A DNA stretch of 54,563 nucleotides from Xanthoparmelia taractica (Eukaryota; Ascomycota; Lecanoromycetes; Lecanorales; Parmeliaceae), in assembly GCA_033085395.1 (NCBI GenBank), contig JANQBS010000258.1, positions 1-54,563 of the forward strand, read 5' to 3'. Shown piece after piece: positions 33,963 to 45,297 of this stretch (position 1 is its first letter; the number at the start of each line of letters is the position of its first letter). Made by a program: the position numbers and the translations under genes. The notes below the pieces were generated by a model that was not told the DNA's origin, made no database searches, and saw only the letters and a list, made by a program, of their open reading frames with translations.

Positions 33963-34648
33963 GAATCGACCTGACTGCGGCGAAGCTTACTTCTGGTGTC
34001 CCGGCAATTCATCTCCGTCCTTCTCCTCTCATTTCCGTAGAAGCCTTGGTTGTGCTACCATGGGCTTCTTCTGAAGCAAGCAAAGCCTCAATCATGTGCC
34101 AAGATGAGGCAACACCGTCGTGTCATGTCTTCTGACCGAGCGCCTTTAGTGCACAGCAAGTATGATCCCGTACTATCACTGATATCGAACAAATCAATTT
34201 GGAGGAGGAACGTCAAAGCCTGTCGTGGGCGTCTTGATACCACCAACCGAGGAGAAACGCCTTCATGCAACCGTTTTCTTGACGCCTCCACCGCAGGAAC
34301 CAAGTGCGCGGGCATCAATACGGCGAACTGAGCGAATATCTGACTCCTTACTCTTTGTGGCCAAATCGTGTTGCATCATGCTGCCCAAGCAATGACTCGA
34401 AGCGCGATGAAGAAGATATCAAGACCAACAATGCAATGAGAGCACCTATTGTCTGACCTCTTACAGGAGCGCCGCACAACACCATAACAGCTCACTCTCG
34501 CACTCTCGGCCCAACCTAACATTCTCTCTCACGCCCATCCGGAACGACTCTGGCAACATACCTCAATCTCCACCCAGCTTAACTCACCACTCTCATTCCC
34601 AACCACCTATTCATCACCCTCAACAAAACCACCAACCAAATCCCAACA
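33963..34648. other. Intergenic, promoter-like before 34,649
   Basis: No gene is recognised. The last 200 bp before 34,649 are rich in C, A and CT/CA words, typical of the leader of an ascomycete gene. Confidence 0.45.
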
Positions 34649-34912
34649 ATGGGCTGCACCCCCTCCCGCCCCTCCCCAACCTACTACGACCAATACTTCA
34701 AACCACCCACCCACCGGACCCACCATCGCATCGTCAATACACACAAATACATACCCTCTAGACACCTTGAATATCAAGAACATCGACAACAGCACGAGCA
34801 GAACATCGCGGCAGAAAGGTACGAGGATGCGTACGACCAACTGACGGCGAGGAGCAAGTTGTCGAAAGCGCATGCGTTGGCGACGTATTATGAGGATAGG
34901 GGGTGGAGTTGA
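34649..34912 (+). CDS. Small protein with N-myristoylation signature
   Basis: An 87-residue frame starting MGCTPSRPSPTYYDQYF. The start context CCAACAATGGGC is good for ascomycetes. Gly2 and Ser6 match the N-myristoylation pattern MGxxxS, and Cys3 could be palmitoylated, which would place the protein at a membrane. The middle is basic and His/Tyr-rich; the C-terminus (EDAYDQLTARSKLSKAHALA) is likely helical. No domain is recognised. A second ORF of the same flavour (MGTTLSC) starts 550 bp downstream on the same strand. It may be a genuine small gene, but no intron or homology supports it, and simple composition can create such frames. Confidence 0.45.
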   Translation: MGCTPSRPSPTYYDQYFKPPTHRTHHRIVNTHKYIPSRHLEYQEHRQQHEQNIAAERYEDAYDQLTARSKLSKAHALATYYEDRGWS

Positions 34913-35461
34913 AAAGGGAGGAAAGGATGGGAATTGGAGTTGGAGTTGGAGTTGGAGTTTTGGGGGAGGAGGGAGGGGGGTTGTCATGTGTGTGGAGGGT
35001 TGAGGAGATGTCGTTGTGGGCTTCGCATGTAATGTATACTACTATAATCCAGCTTTCAATATGAGTTGTTGACGGAAGCAGAGAGTCGCGTGCAGCTCAG
35101 GCGTGAACAAGACATACTGGACAGAATCAGCAGTGTCGACCTCCACAAGCACATATCAACACCCAGTCCACACTTACATCACAACACATCCCCCTGTCCA
35201 CTCCATAGTCTCCAGCCCCTTTCCCTTTCCCCTTCCTCTTCCTTTCTCTCTCCCTCCTTCCCCCCCTACCACACCACACCCCTCGACTCCTCCACACAAC
35301 CCCACAACACCCCCTCCCCACCCAAACCACGCGCCCCGTTCTCCTTCCCTTCTCTTCCTCCTCACCCAGCATCCATACAACCCACACCCCACGCCCACTC
35401 TGACCTACCCCAACCTTTACTATCGAAAAACCCCCCCCGAACAAAGAAGAAAACAGAAAAA
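34913..35461. other. Intergenic with GGAGTT repeat and C-rich leader
   Basis: About four copies of TTGGAG in tandem lie at about 34,935-34,960. From about 35,180 to 35,460 the plus strand is almost free of G (C/A/T-rich), like a long pyrimidine-rich leader of the next ORF. The frame open through this stretch is not counted as coding. Confidence 0.5.
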
Positions 35462-36172
35462 ATGGGCACGACCCTCTCCTGCCCCACCCCCCTCACCACC
35501 CCCTCCGATGACCCCCTCGAACCCCCGCGCCCCATACCACAACACGAGCTTCACCACCCGCGCCGCCATCATCAACACTTACAACTAGAATACTCATCCC
35601 CACACGGCGCGAACGTGCCGAGGTATAGACGGCAAGTCCCTCTCCCTTCACCCTCAGGCTCATCCGAAGCCTCATCAGAAGCCGTGGCCGCGGGGAGAAA
35701 CCGGTCGCGTTCGCAGCGCCGAAGTCGGTTGCCACGGGGTCTAGGTCTGGGTGTGCTGTACGAGTACGGGTATGGGTATTCGTACGAACAACAACACGGG
35801 CAGGGACACGGAAACGAAATGAATATCCCCCACCAGCAGCTATCCCAGCAGCGGCAGCGGCGCCATTCACTGCCGCTCATACTCGAGTACCCTTGCGATG
35901 CTGATGCGCTTAGACACGGGTGTCCTCATTATGCTCGAGGTGCAGGGTCAAGAGCGCGTAATAAGAGCGAGAGCGGGGAAGCGCGTATGCGCGTGGGAGG
36001 TGATTGGGTGTTGGGGCGAGGAGAGGGTGCGCAAGGTAGTGAGGACAAGAGGGCTGAGATGCCTCCAAGGTATGGAGATCATATTTTTGATCGGGTTGTT
36101 GATGGTGATGGGGATTGGGATGATGTGGGGGGGAGGGGGGAGGGGGAAAGAGGAGGGGAGAGATATAGATAG
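35462..36172 (+). CDS. Hypothetical protein with N-myristoylation signature
   Basis: Frame of 236 residues from the ATG at 35,462 (context AAAAAATGGGC). The N-terminus MGTTLSCPTP has Gly2 and Ser6 as needed for N-myristoylation and Cys7 for possible palmitoylation. The rest is low in recognisable structure: His/Arg-rich (HHPRRHHQH), a Gly/Tyr stretch near residue 105, then Gly/Glu/Arg-rich to the end. The frame is open further upstream to 35,066, but that part translates a C-rich leader, so I start at 35,462. The G-rich 3' end weakens the case, because open frames are easily kept there. Function unknown. Confidence 0.35.
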   Translation: MGTTLSCPTPLTTPSDDPLEPPRPIPQHELHHPRRHHQHLQLEYSSPHGANVPRYRRQVPLPSPSGSSEASSEAVAAGRNRSRSQRRSRLPRGLGLGVLYEYGYGYSYEQQHGQGHGNEMNIPHQQLSQQRQRRHSLPLILEYPCDADALRHGCPHYARGAGSRARNKSESGEARMRVGGDWVLGRGEGAQGSEDKRAEMPPRYGDHIFDRVVDGDGDWDDVGGRGEGERGGERYR

Positions 36173-36429
36173 GTGAGGGGTGTTGGGGGGTGGGGGGGAT
36201 AGGTTTGGATGGTGATGGGCTCGATGAAGGGGAAGGAGAAGGGGTGTAATGGTAGCTTCGAGAGGGCAAAGGAGGGGAGGGGATAGTGGAGTCAGTTGTA
36301 TAGTAGTCAGTTCGGTACAAGTGGTTTGCGAATAACAAGAGGGACATTTAAACATCATTTGAAACTGGATAAAAACTAAGCACAAGCGCAAGAATCAGGC
36401 GTACACAGCTACGATTCGGTTTTCAAATC

Positions 36430-38831
36430 TCATGGCAAACCCATGAACAGGTTCAACATTGCAGGGTAATTCGGCGTGCCCAGTCCAGTAACTAGAAAGA
36501 GTAAGCTTGTCGGTATCATCGTCCAAGCTACCTAGGGACGCAGGTGCACTTACCCGGATCCCATCCCTTAGCGACCTTGAAGCCTTGAGTCCCGCAGCCG
36601 GGATTGCTGCCGTTGGTGATATCATGAAGGACTTGCGGATTGGAGTACTAGGACTTAGATCAGCATGGCCCTGCATAGCAATCATTCCACGTCGTAAGCG
36701 GTACTCACCAACGTCGGGTTGACGAAACCAATAGTCGACTTCCCCGCAGCAATCCTCTCCTCGTTGATACGGTTCAGTACCGCCGCGAATACAGGCGCTG
36801 CAGCCGATGTACCACCAATGAGCGTGGGTGCGCCCGCATTGAAAATGACAACATTGTCGCCAATAGCAGAGACGTCTGGGTAGCCGCGCCCAGCGTTATT
36901 GTAGATACCGCCGTTCGCACCAATGTTACTGTTGTTGGTGCCGGTATAGTACGGGTACTGCGTCCCAGCAGTTGCAAAGTATGTCGACACCGCGTTGGCT
37001 TGGTAGCTAGGAATGGGGTAGATGTTGGAGAAGCCGCCGCCAGATGGGAAACGTGTGACGGCGACTTCTTGGTCTTTGGTCACGTCGCCACCTGGAGGGA
37101 GGAAAGTAGCGCCGGCGGTCGTAAGGTATGGGCATGTGGCTGGAAAATCTGGCGAGAAGATGGCGCCAGTAGGGCCAAGACAACCGTTGGCGTTGTCGTC
37201 GCCAGCTGGACCTGCCACTCCAGAGTCGCCGGAAGCAACGACAAGCGAGACCCCTTGCATGCCAAGCTTCATGTACTCGTTGCATTGGCGTTCCTGGTAG
37301 GATGCCGGCAGGTCGGCTTCCTGGCCACCATACGAGATGGAGATAACGTTAGTTGGCTTATAGACGCCACATTGGAGCGCGCCCTTAAAACCGCTGGCTT
37401 GAGGGTCGGGGTACGAAGGATCGAGATCACTATTTCCGGTCTCGCCGAAGGCTGAGTAAGTGCAGTAGGAGCCATCAATCGCATCGAGAAAGTTGTTAAG
37501 GAAGCCTTCAAACGTGTAGTTGGCCTCATAAGGGTCATCATCGGTCTGGAAGAGGATGGAATTTTGCGGATAGATGATGGGATAGGAGATCTGGAAGTCC
37601 AAATCAGACTCAGGCCCAGCATCAGCCACAGCAACTGGAGCAGTTGCGCCATCAACGCTATCGAGGGTGGGGTGGGTTCCTTGTGGGATATTGGGCGCAA
37701 GGCTCGCGAAGAATTCATTCAGATCAGTCTGGCTGTACTTGTCGTTGAGATCTTCAAAGATTCCCAATTGGTTGCCCGCGGCATTCTTGGTCGGAGTGGT
37801 TATGTTGTAGAGAGTCTTGATACACAGTGGGATTGCAGCCACTTGGCAGACAGCGCTAAGCGGTGCCGCCAAGATTTCAGCGAGCGTCTCGGGCAACGCC
37901 TTCAGTTTCGGCTTAAGAATGTGCTGGCCTTTGGTCGTCACCCCAAATATTCGCTTATGTAGTTCTGGATCCTTCCTGGATGCCGAGGGAGTTAAGAGCT
38001 TCAAGCCTGGAGTGATGTAATCCACATGCTCTTGGACATGGTTTGGGAGAGAGTATCTATCAGTTCATCAACAAAGAAGCTTTTGAGTATGATTGGGGAC
38101 TCCTTACTCATCGCAACCAATGTTGGTCTTGCCGGTGCCATAATGTGCGTAATTGTAATACTCAGTCTTGATCAACGCTTCTACCTCGGAAGCGGTAGCG
38201 TCGAATTGGAGCCACTGTTTGTTGACGGACTGAGATATACGGTCCGCTGCGATTCCAGAGTCATGTAGCCAAGCGCTCACTGTTTCGACAGTATTCTGTT
38301 GCGGAGCGAAGATTTCGTGGATCTCTTCAACTGTGTAATGCTGAGCGTATCTAGGTGATGCTGGATTCGAGCTAGATTTTCAGTCAACACAGATACCGAA
38401 TAAGTTATCCAGGTCGTTTTCGAAATATGAATTGAACATTACGCAACTCTTTGGAGCAAACGATTACAGGACTGTCATGACCGGCTAACACATGGAAAAT
38501 TTGGTCTTCTTTATCATATCGGGTTGATGGAAAAGGAAACTTGAGTTCAGGCAAACGAGACCTATTATCGACATGATGGGGCGGGGTCAAGATGCATGAG
38601 GGAAACAAGGCGTACTCACACTTCATCTAGTAAAGCCGGACCATTACCAAGATTGCTCTGTGTTAGGCCGATGCGGACGGGTAGGACAATTGAAGGATCA
38701 AGTCGGGAGTATTTTTTCCAATTGAGCGGTTCTGACTGGCGCTTCTCGTGCACAACATAAGATGGGTAAGTAGGAGCGGCCGTTGCGGAAAGCGCGATGG
38801 CGCCAAAACACATGAAAGTTTGAAGATGCAT
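36430..38831 (-). CDS. Secreted sedolisin (tripeptidyl-peptidase, S53)
   Basis: Acid serine-carboxyl peptidase that removes tripeptides or cuts proteins outside the cell or in the vacuole. Five exons join in frame: 38,831-38,620, 38,371-38,108, 38,056-36,709, 36,647-36,554 and 36,491-36,430, giving 659 residues. An N-terminal signal peptide (MHLQTFMCFGAIALSATAAP) is followed by a pro-kumamolisin-type propeptide with ALLDEVSNPASPRYAQHYT. The catalytic domain shows Glu308 and Asp312 in GPESDLDFQ, the oxyanion Asp436 in ASGDSGVAG, and nucleophile Ser576 in GGTSAAAP. The C-terminus has NPQVLHDITNG and GLGTPNYP, part of the family calcium-binding region. Splice sites are all GT-AG; the first intron (248 bp) is long. 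I chose the ATG at 38,831 because the signal peptide starts there; an upstream ATG at 38,936 would mask it. No disabling change is seen. Confidence 0.92.
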
Positions 38832-41800
38832 CTTGGAGACCTGGAGCAGTCGCAGGCGTTTGCAAGGGGAAGGTTGCTGAAATGGGGAGTAAGAAGAGGT
38901 AAATATACTTGGCCGCCGGAGGGGCAAACAATTCAAGCAGCCAGTCTCGGTTTTCTAGTCTGTCTTGATCTCCGGAAAAAATGCCCAATCGTTGTTAAGC
39001 TTCCCCTTTCGATGTAGACACTTGACAAGACACGGTTACAAGCGAGCGCATCCCCAGGTGAGCTCCTACGTACTTTAATGACTGGTTGGCTAAGACTGTT
39101 TCCATGACGTGGAGTAATTGGAGTTTAGGTTGGATGCAGCCGGACAGACGCTAGCAAGCTGCTTTGTTCTTTATCAGTGTGGCTGCAACATCTGATAAAG
39201 GTCACTCGAGGGGCAAGACGGAAACAGCCAGCCAGTTTCCTCTTTAGGCAGGTCCATCTGCACCCCACCCTGCGCCAAGTCGGGGCGAAGCAAAATAGGA
39301 AGACAATCAGCCTCGAAACTCTTCTTAAAAAGGAAACTCGCCTCAAAGCATTCATTGTGGAGATGGTCGGCAAATGCGTAATCTCATGCATACCTGTGAA
39401 CCATGACGGACCATGGCGATCTCCCGGATGCGGCCTCATGGGGGCCAAAAATAGAGGATGGCCCTCAGCGTTTATAAGTGAGACAGATATCCTGGTTGAT
39501 AATGTCTTGTGTCTCGTATGCTGTACTCGTGGCAATGATGCGCTTGAGTCGATGTTCCATGAATATACAGCAGTATCATCCGTCCACCAGGGCTGAGTTG
39601 GCGGATTTGCTACAGAGATCTGTCTCCACCACTTGTGGCCAATGATTTCGCTACGAGCGTATCCGAACATGATGAGAAATCCAACTTCCTAGATCATCTC
39701 ACAAGACTTATCTCGAGGCCCCGAGCACTGGCCCCCAAATTGCCACCATCGCGGTGTGCCACTGCTCAGGTCGTGCCGCGGTCTCACCGTACAGCCGGCG
39801 CAACCCTTCCAGAGCTTGACATCGATCAAGGTAGACAGCTTGCGGAAGCTCAATGCCCATGATATTTTCACCTATATGGCGCCATGATTCACCAACGTTA
39901 ACGCAGTAAAACAGCGTCCAAGAAGTCTAGAATTCTCGTCAACCGTGCGAAAAAAGTCCTGTAAGTGGGTGTGTTGTCTCCGAATCTTTGTACAGCCATA
40001 ATCGTATCGAGAGGAGCGCAATCAACCACTCGGGGAATTGTTCAAGAGGTGCTGCGACGGGAGGCCGAAAAGATCGGTCTCACTCACGGCTGAATCTCCA
40101 CACTGGTGTCAGTCACCACACCATTTGTGATGAGATTTGCTCAAGGGCGCGCACACACAGACTTTAAGTTTAGAAAGATAACACCTTCCAACCCCAACGC
40201 AACCCTTAGTACCATATCAGCTCTTGCGGAGATTTTTGAGTCCTCGCTGCTTAAAACTGCGTCGGTCGGATAATTAGACACGTGGGTGACTCTATCAAGA
40301 GCGAAATTTTTCTACATTTTTTATTTTCTTAGGCTCAAAGGGTGTATTTGAGAGAGAAGATAATCGACATCCACAAAGTCAAATACCGAAGCTATACTCT
40401 ATTGAACATAGTCAACAGTGCCTCTGCCATCATTCATCAACAAGCCGAAATACTTTCAGTTGCATTCCTTGCCATTGCTGTGAGCCTTGGACTTCTATGT
40501 GTGTGGTTATGTGGACATGTCACCGAAGACGTCCACCATCAAAGAGTCGAGCTAGGAGCTTGTGTAGCTCAAGCCCTTCAATCACGCCATAATGTCTTTG
40601 CTGTTCGACCAAGCAAGCACTTTGGAGGCAGACCGCAAGACCGTTAGCCGCTGCCTAAAGATTCATCCGAGATTCGGGTTGGCACAATGAGGATAACATG
40701 ATCTCCCGCCCCTAATGATCACAAGACCTGATGTGGCGTTAGGGCAGTAATGTAGCCTTGCGAACTGTGACTCTGCCTCCAGACAGGATTCTATGCCTGA
40801 AATTATCTAATCCGCCGCCGATCCGCCGCCGATGCTGCTACTTCCATCAGATCACTGAATCCTTGGGAAGCCTAGGCTCCTCTTCCGGCGTCAGAGACAG
40901 TCAAGACGCAGGAACCAGTCGCCCTCCCTCAATGCCCCATCACAAGAGTTCACAGCTTCTCCAACTCAACAGCTTCAGAGACCACACTGAACACCCTCTG
41001 CATTCTTACCTATTACAGTGAGCATCCAGGTTCGATTGGAAGGGGTCTTATAGGCGTTTGTCGTTTGACTCCTTGGGCCAAGCGCTGACTTAACGTGGAC
41101 TGGGTCGGGTTTCACATATGCGCCAAAGTGGGCAATAATCCGACCGACAGCATGTTGATCCATATGGTTACACACCTTTAGCAAAGACGATCAGTGTGCA
41201 CCAGATTGAATCAGTATTCAAGCAAATTTGCAGCAAATAAATTTTCCTGCGACCAATGACAGCACTCCGAATGCTTACCTCCAATCGACTGGCGGCATCC
41301 ACCGAGGTCAGTCCCAGTGGAAACCTATTACGACGCAGAACACCAATGGAAGATCCACTACACTCGGAAGCTGAGATGTAAATCCTCATCTGTGCTTTAA
41401 CGTTTGGGGTCGTTTGTAGGTATCATCATTGCTCTGTCTCAGATTTTCTCTGGCCTTCCCATTGACTGGCAGGGCGCAAAATCCAGGGTTTCAGCCCTAA
41501 GTGTCAGGGCATTCTACGCCAGTCGATGCAAAGTCAACAACATAGGATGGCAATGAGTCCTGAATTACCTTTGTGTTATCAGTCCGCGCAAACAATGCCA
41601 TTGCAATGCGAACATGCCGGCTTTGTTCTCACAATGAGCGATTTCCCGATATTCTTTCTTTGTCACCAGCAAAACAGCACAAGAAAGTCATTATTTCTCA
41701 TCGCCATTTCCGAAAGACAACTCCCGTGCTCGGATCAGCCGTACCCCACCCTCGAACGAATCACCCTCACACGCCTCTGGCATCTGCATCACCACTTAAC

Positions 41801-41845
41801 CTGAAACCTCGACATCTCAAGCCACTCCCTCCAGCCCACCCAACC
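38832..41845. other. Intergenic, no supported gene
   Basis: 3 kb between the protease and the small membrane protein. Several frames of 60-180 codons overlap in opposite directions (for example 39,125-39,670 minus and 39,177-39,596 plus) and none has a recognisable domain. The 40,342-40,647 frame contains one hydrophobic stretch but no other support. It may hold a decayed or poorly recognised gene. Confidence 0.4.
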
Positions 41846-42394
41846 ATGACATCCCTCACCATCCCAACCATAACCCTCGCCCCCCGCATCCCCAGGGGCC
41901 CGAAAGAAATCACAGTCACCGCCACCAACGAAGTCACAGTATTCATCACGGATGAAGTAACCGTCTTCGTGACCAAAACCATCGAAACCACAACTTCGAT
42001 TTTCGAAACCTCATTCATCCACCTCACCAGCACCGTCACCCTCACAAACACATCCACATCCACAAGCACACAACCAACCACAGTCACCGAGACGCAGACA
42101 CAGACGCTCTCCCCGACCTCGCGTCCTACGATTTCATCCCTCCCCACGCCCGCTTCCTGCTCAACGCACGCACCGAGAGAGAAGCACGTGGATCCGTTTC
42201 AGGTGTTGTCGGTTGTATTCGGGGTGTTGGTATTATTTTTGATAGTGCTGATGTGGTTCTTAGTGAGGAGGTTTTATAAGATGTATCGGGCTGAGCGGGT
42301 GATGAGGAAGCAGATGCATACGGAGGGGACGGAGATGCCGTCGATGAGGATAGCTCTGGATGAGAGGGAGAGGCATGTGGTGGGTGAGGAGTGA
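41846..42394 (+). CDS. Small single-pass membrane protein, Thr/Ser-rich ectodomain
   Basis: 182 residues in one exon. There is no N-terminal signal peptide. Residues 20-105 are extremely rich in Thr, Ser and Val with TVT/TVFIT repeats, as in O-mannosylated fungal wall proteins. A hydrophobic segment at about 118-140 (VLSVVFGVLVLFLIVLMWFL) is followed by a basic stop-transfer patch (RRFYKMYRAERVMRK) and a short charged tail. The topology predicted is therefore outside-in with a cytosolic tail, like cell-wall stress sensors of the Wsc/Mid2 type, though much smaller and without their cysteine-rich head. I start at 41,846 because the frame upstream lacks coding character. Function not known. Confidence 0.6.
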   Translation: MTSLTIPTITLAPRIPRGPKEITVTATNEVTVFITDEVTVFVTKTIETTTSIFETSFIHLTSTVTLTNTSTSTSTQPTTVTETQTQTLSPTSRPTISSLPTPASCSTHAPREKHVDPFQVLSVVFGVLVLFLIVLMWFLVRRFYKMYRAERVMRKQMHTEGTEMPSMRIALDERERHVVGEE

Positions 42395-42793
42395 ACGAGT
42401 GATGGTAGGTGCTGAAAGGCATTTTTGGCTGATGCTGGTCATATGGTCCGTGAGCTGCTTTGGAGGAGTAATTCAAGGGTAGATTATTTCATATCGTTTG
42501 TTCCGTATGAATTTGGTGATTCCCAGCTCAGCATTATAATACCCCTTTTACGGGAAATCTCAATTCAATCCTCAGCGTTGTTTCTCCTTTCGCACTTCTT
42601 CCTCTAAAACTGATTTCAGGTTCTGTCTACCACGGTTGCACGTACTGGCGAACTTGGGGGTTTGCGAAGATTTTCTATACACGCTGCATTAATGGTCGTC
42701 ACTCAGATAAGCTGAATCCTCCTAAAAACAAGTCAAGCATATTTTCACAATTTCAAAACTCACTCATCGTAACATTGGCACCATACGAACGAG
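42395..42793. other. Convergent intergenic region
   Basis: 399 bp between two genes that face each other; it must hold both 3' ends. No gene is seen. Confidence 0.5.
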
Positions 42794-44290
42794 TTACCTG
42801 ACCCGCAACCTCTTCGGTCTAACGTACCAACTCCCAATACTCAAAGCGCTAAGTAGCATACAACCGCCGGTAAAAAGGACCAGAGCCTTATACCTCATAA
42901 CGCCATAGCTATCCCGCTGGACGGCCCCAGACAGCAAACCCGCACTGATGGGCCCTGCAAGCACATTCCCACTGCCCTGACAGAAGGTCAAAATGCCGAA
43001 ACTGGCCAGCGCAACCGTCGGCTCCTCGCTCACCGCCATACCCATCCTCGACCGCATTGAAGAGAAGCCATACGCGAAGAAGCCAAACAAGAGCGCAAAC
43101 ACAACCAAAGGCGCGAGATCGTGCGCGAGGCCCCAGGAAGTGAAGCAAGCGAGTGCGGTCGCGAGGGTCGAGAGGAGGACTAAAAGATTCAAGCCCATCT
43201 TGTCGGAGAGTGTGCCGAAGGTCCATTGGCCCACGACTTGCGCGGCACTCATGACGGCGAGCAGCATGGCGCCGTCTCTCGCACTGAGACCGATGGAAGC
43301 GGCGTAAGAGGGCAAGAAGAGCGACGGGAAGAAAAACCCGAGGCCTTGCGCCAGATTGGCGAAAGAATACACGAGGAAAAGGGGATTGGTGGCAAAGGAC
43401 CAGTCTGTTCTTGTCACGGCGCTTGTGTGTGAAAGAGGTAATCTGCTTCTCACTAGGGGAATAAGAGGGCCCGTGAGGACGACCATAGCCATTGCGATAG
43501 CTCGTAGCGTCGTTCTGTGGCCATACTTGTTCAGCAAAGCTTCGATGGTGAGAGGCATGACGATCCCCGAGGCACCTGAGGCACTGGTGATGACTCCGAA
43601 GGCCATGCCTCGACGGGCGATCCACCATTCGTTCACTATACTAAAGACGGGATAGACGAAGATGGCAAACCCCACTGGTACGCATATTAGGATGAAACGC
43701 ATCATGCTAGACAGTGATTTGTACTCACCACCATACATGATGCCTTGGGTAATTATGAGAGGACCCAGACTGTCCGCAAAGGAGCCGGCGATAAGGCCGA
43801 GAATACATAGCAGCCAGCCGGTCCAAATGATATGCAGGCGATACATTGGGTACCGCCGGACAAAGAACGCCATTACAGGGCCACCAAGATAGGGTATGCC
43901 AGACGCCATTGTCCCGACAACAGGTATGTACGGATTGCCCTTGAACTCTGGGAGCTTTGCATAGTAATCCTGGAAAACACCAAATGACACGGAGAAGCCT
44001 AGAGTTGGTGTAATAAGTATGACACTTCCTTACAAGTAGCCATTGTCTGGTTGCAAGCCCAGCTGGTGCTCACCAAAAAGTACGGCCTCGAACATGAACG
44101 TTGCAAAGAGGACTTTCCATGCTGCCGCCCCGCCATCAGCGGGCTCCAATTGCTGCTCTACTCCGGACTCTCCCAAACCGTTAGTATTGGAAGCAAGGCT
44201 TGCAGGTAGTGCTTCACCGGACGGATCTGCAGCCGGCATGCTTGTTTGAACCTCGAGCTCAAGTGTGTTTCTTCTCCTTCTGGAATCCAT
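42794..44290 (-). CDS. MFS transporter, monocarboxylate (MCT)-like
   Basis: Membrane transporter of the major facilitator superfamily, of the fungal monocarboxylate-permease-like group. Exons 44,290-44,074, 43,998-43,729 and 43,674-42,794 join in frame to 455 residues with about 12 hydrophobic segments. The cytosolic N-terminus (about 60 residues) is polar; the first membrane segment spans the first splice. Typical family words: GVFQDYY after the first segment, then YPVFSIVNEWWIARRGMAFGV, the loop after segment 4, and LSDKMGLN between segments 8 and 9. The second intron is 54 nt, a multiple of three without a stop, so an unspliced form would add 18 residues; the spliced form fits the family better. 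Substrate cannot be told from sequence. It is intact, unlike the other permease in the island. Confidence 0.88.
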
Positions 44291-45297
44291 GGTGAAACCA
44301 AGAAGGAGGCGAAAGTCGAATCAGCAATTGACTTCTTTGTTAGGGGGAGTTTATTAATGCTTAGCAAATTCGTCGGTGAAGACTAGACTCTGTAGACTCT
44401 ACTTTGAGTACTCTGTATACTTTTACAAAGGAATTCGTTCTCTCAAGTACAAGTATGTCAATCATTCTGGAGTATCTGGTACAATAATTGCTTCTTTTAT
44501 TGAACCCGACATCGGCGGCGACTTTTGATGCAAGCGATAGGGCTGAGTAGTAGTGCAAAAGTCAACAACAATAGACGTCGAGCGTTGGCCTACTTATCCT
44601 TTTCATTCACTCAAATGATACGTACTTTTACGAAGACTATCATCCAGTGGAGTCCAGTACGTTTTGCAAGTATTGAACGAGCTGAATCTAGTCCAAACCT
44701 GCTGAGGCTCAATAGTCATGTCAACGCGGTACATGGATTTGCCGGCAGGCTTTCCACTGGCTTTATTCGAGAGCAAAGGATGACCTTTAGTCCTTCCCCT
44801 GTCCTGGAAGCGTGAGGCATCATGAATTTCTCACTACGCCGATCATTAGTGAAATGAAAGCGTTATATATCAAAAATGCCTAGGCTTTACTCGAAACTTC
44901 CGCCAGAGAGGCCAATGTCGCGAACGTGTACGTGCAGATACTTTGTCATCGCAGTTGGGGCGCATATGGAGAGTTGCTGAGCAAGACAGAGAAAATGCCC
45001 TGTCCATTAAGCTAAGCGTGAGATACATGGCGTGGAAATGAAAGCTGTGCTCGGTGCTACGGCTACAACAGCGAGGCCGATAGACACGATGCTGCTTCTA
45101 CTCAAGGAAAAGGGGAATATGCCTGTGTCTTGAGAATTTGTCGGCGCAAAGAGTAATATGGCATCATGAAGAAGTCTGTTTCTTTCCGAAGTCACTGCCC
45201 CGCTAGGGGGATGGATATGCGATCGTTACTATCCATAGGACAAAGGAAGCATTGTCCTTTGCTTTCAACCCCCACTAGCCCACCAGCAACAAACCAC
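44291..45297. other. Intergenic, promoter of the MFS gene and 3' end of the DJ-1 gene
   Basis: About 1 kb with no supported gene. Frames are short and lack domains. Confidence 0.5.

Noticed and set aside
35127..35880. Several long minus-strand frames over 35.1-36.4 kb
   Set aside because: Gly/Arg- or Pro/Ser-rich antisense of a composition-biased region.
39125..39670. 181-codon minus-strand frame
   Set aside because: No recognisable domain, and an overlapping opposite frame of similar size; not enough support for a gene.
42909..43628. 239-codon minus-strand frame
   Set aside because: Shifted frame inside the MCT-like transporter, His/Arg-rich without membrane segments.
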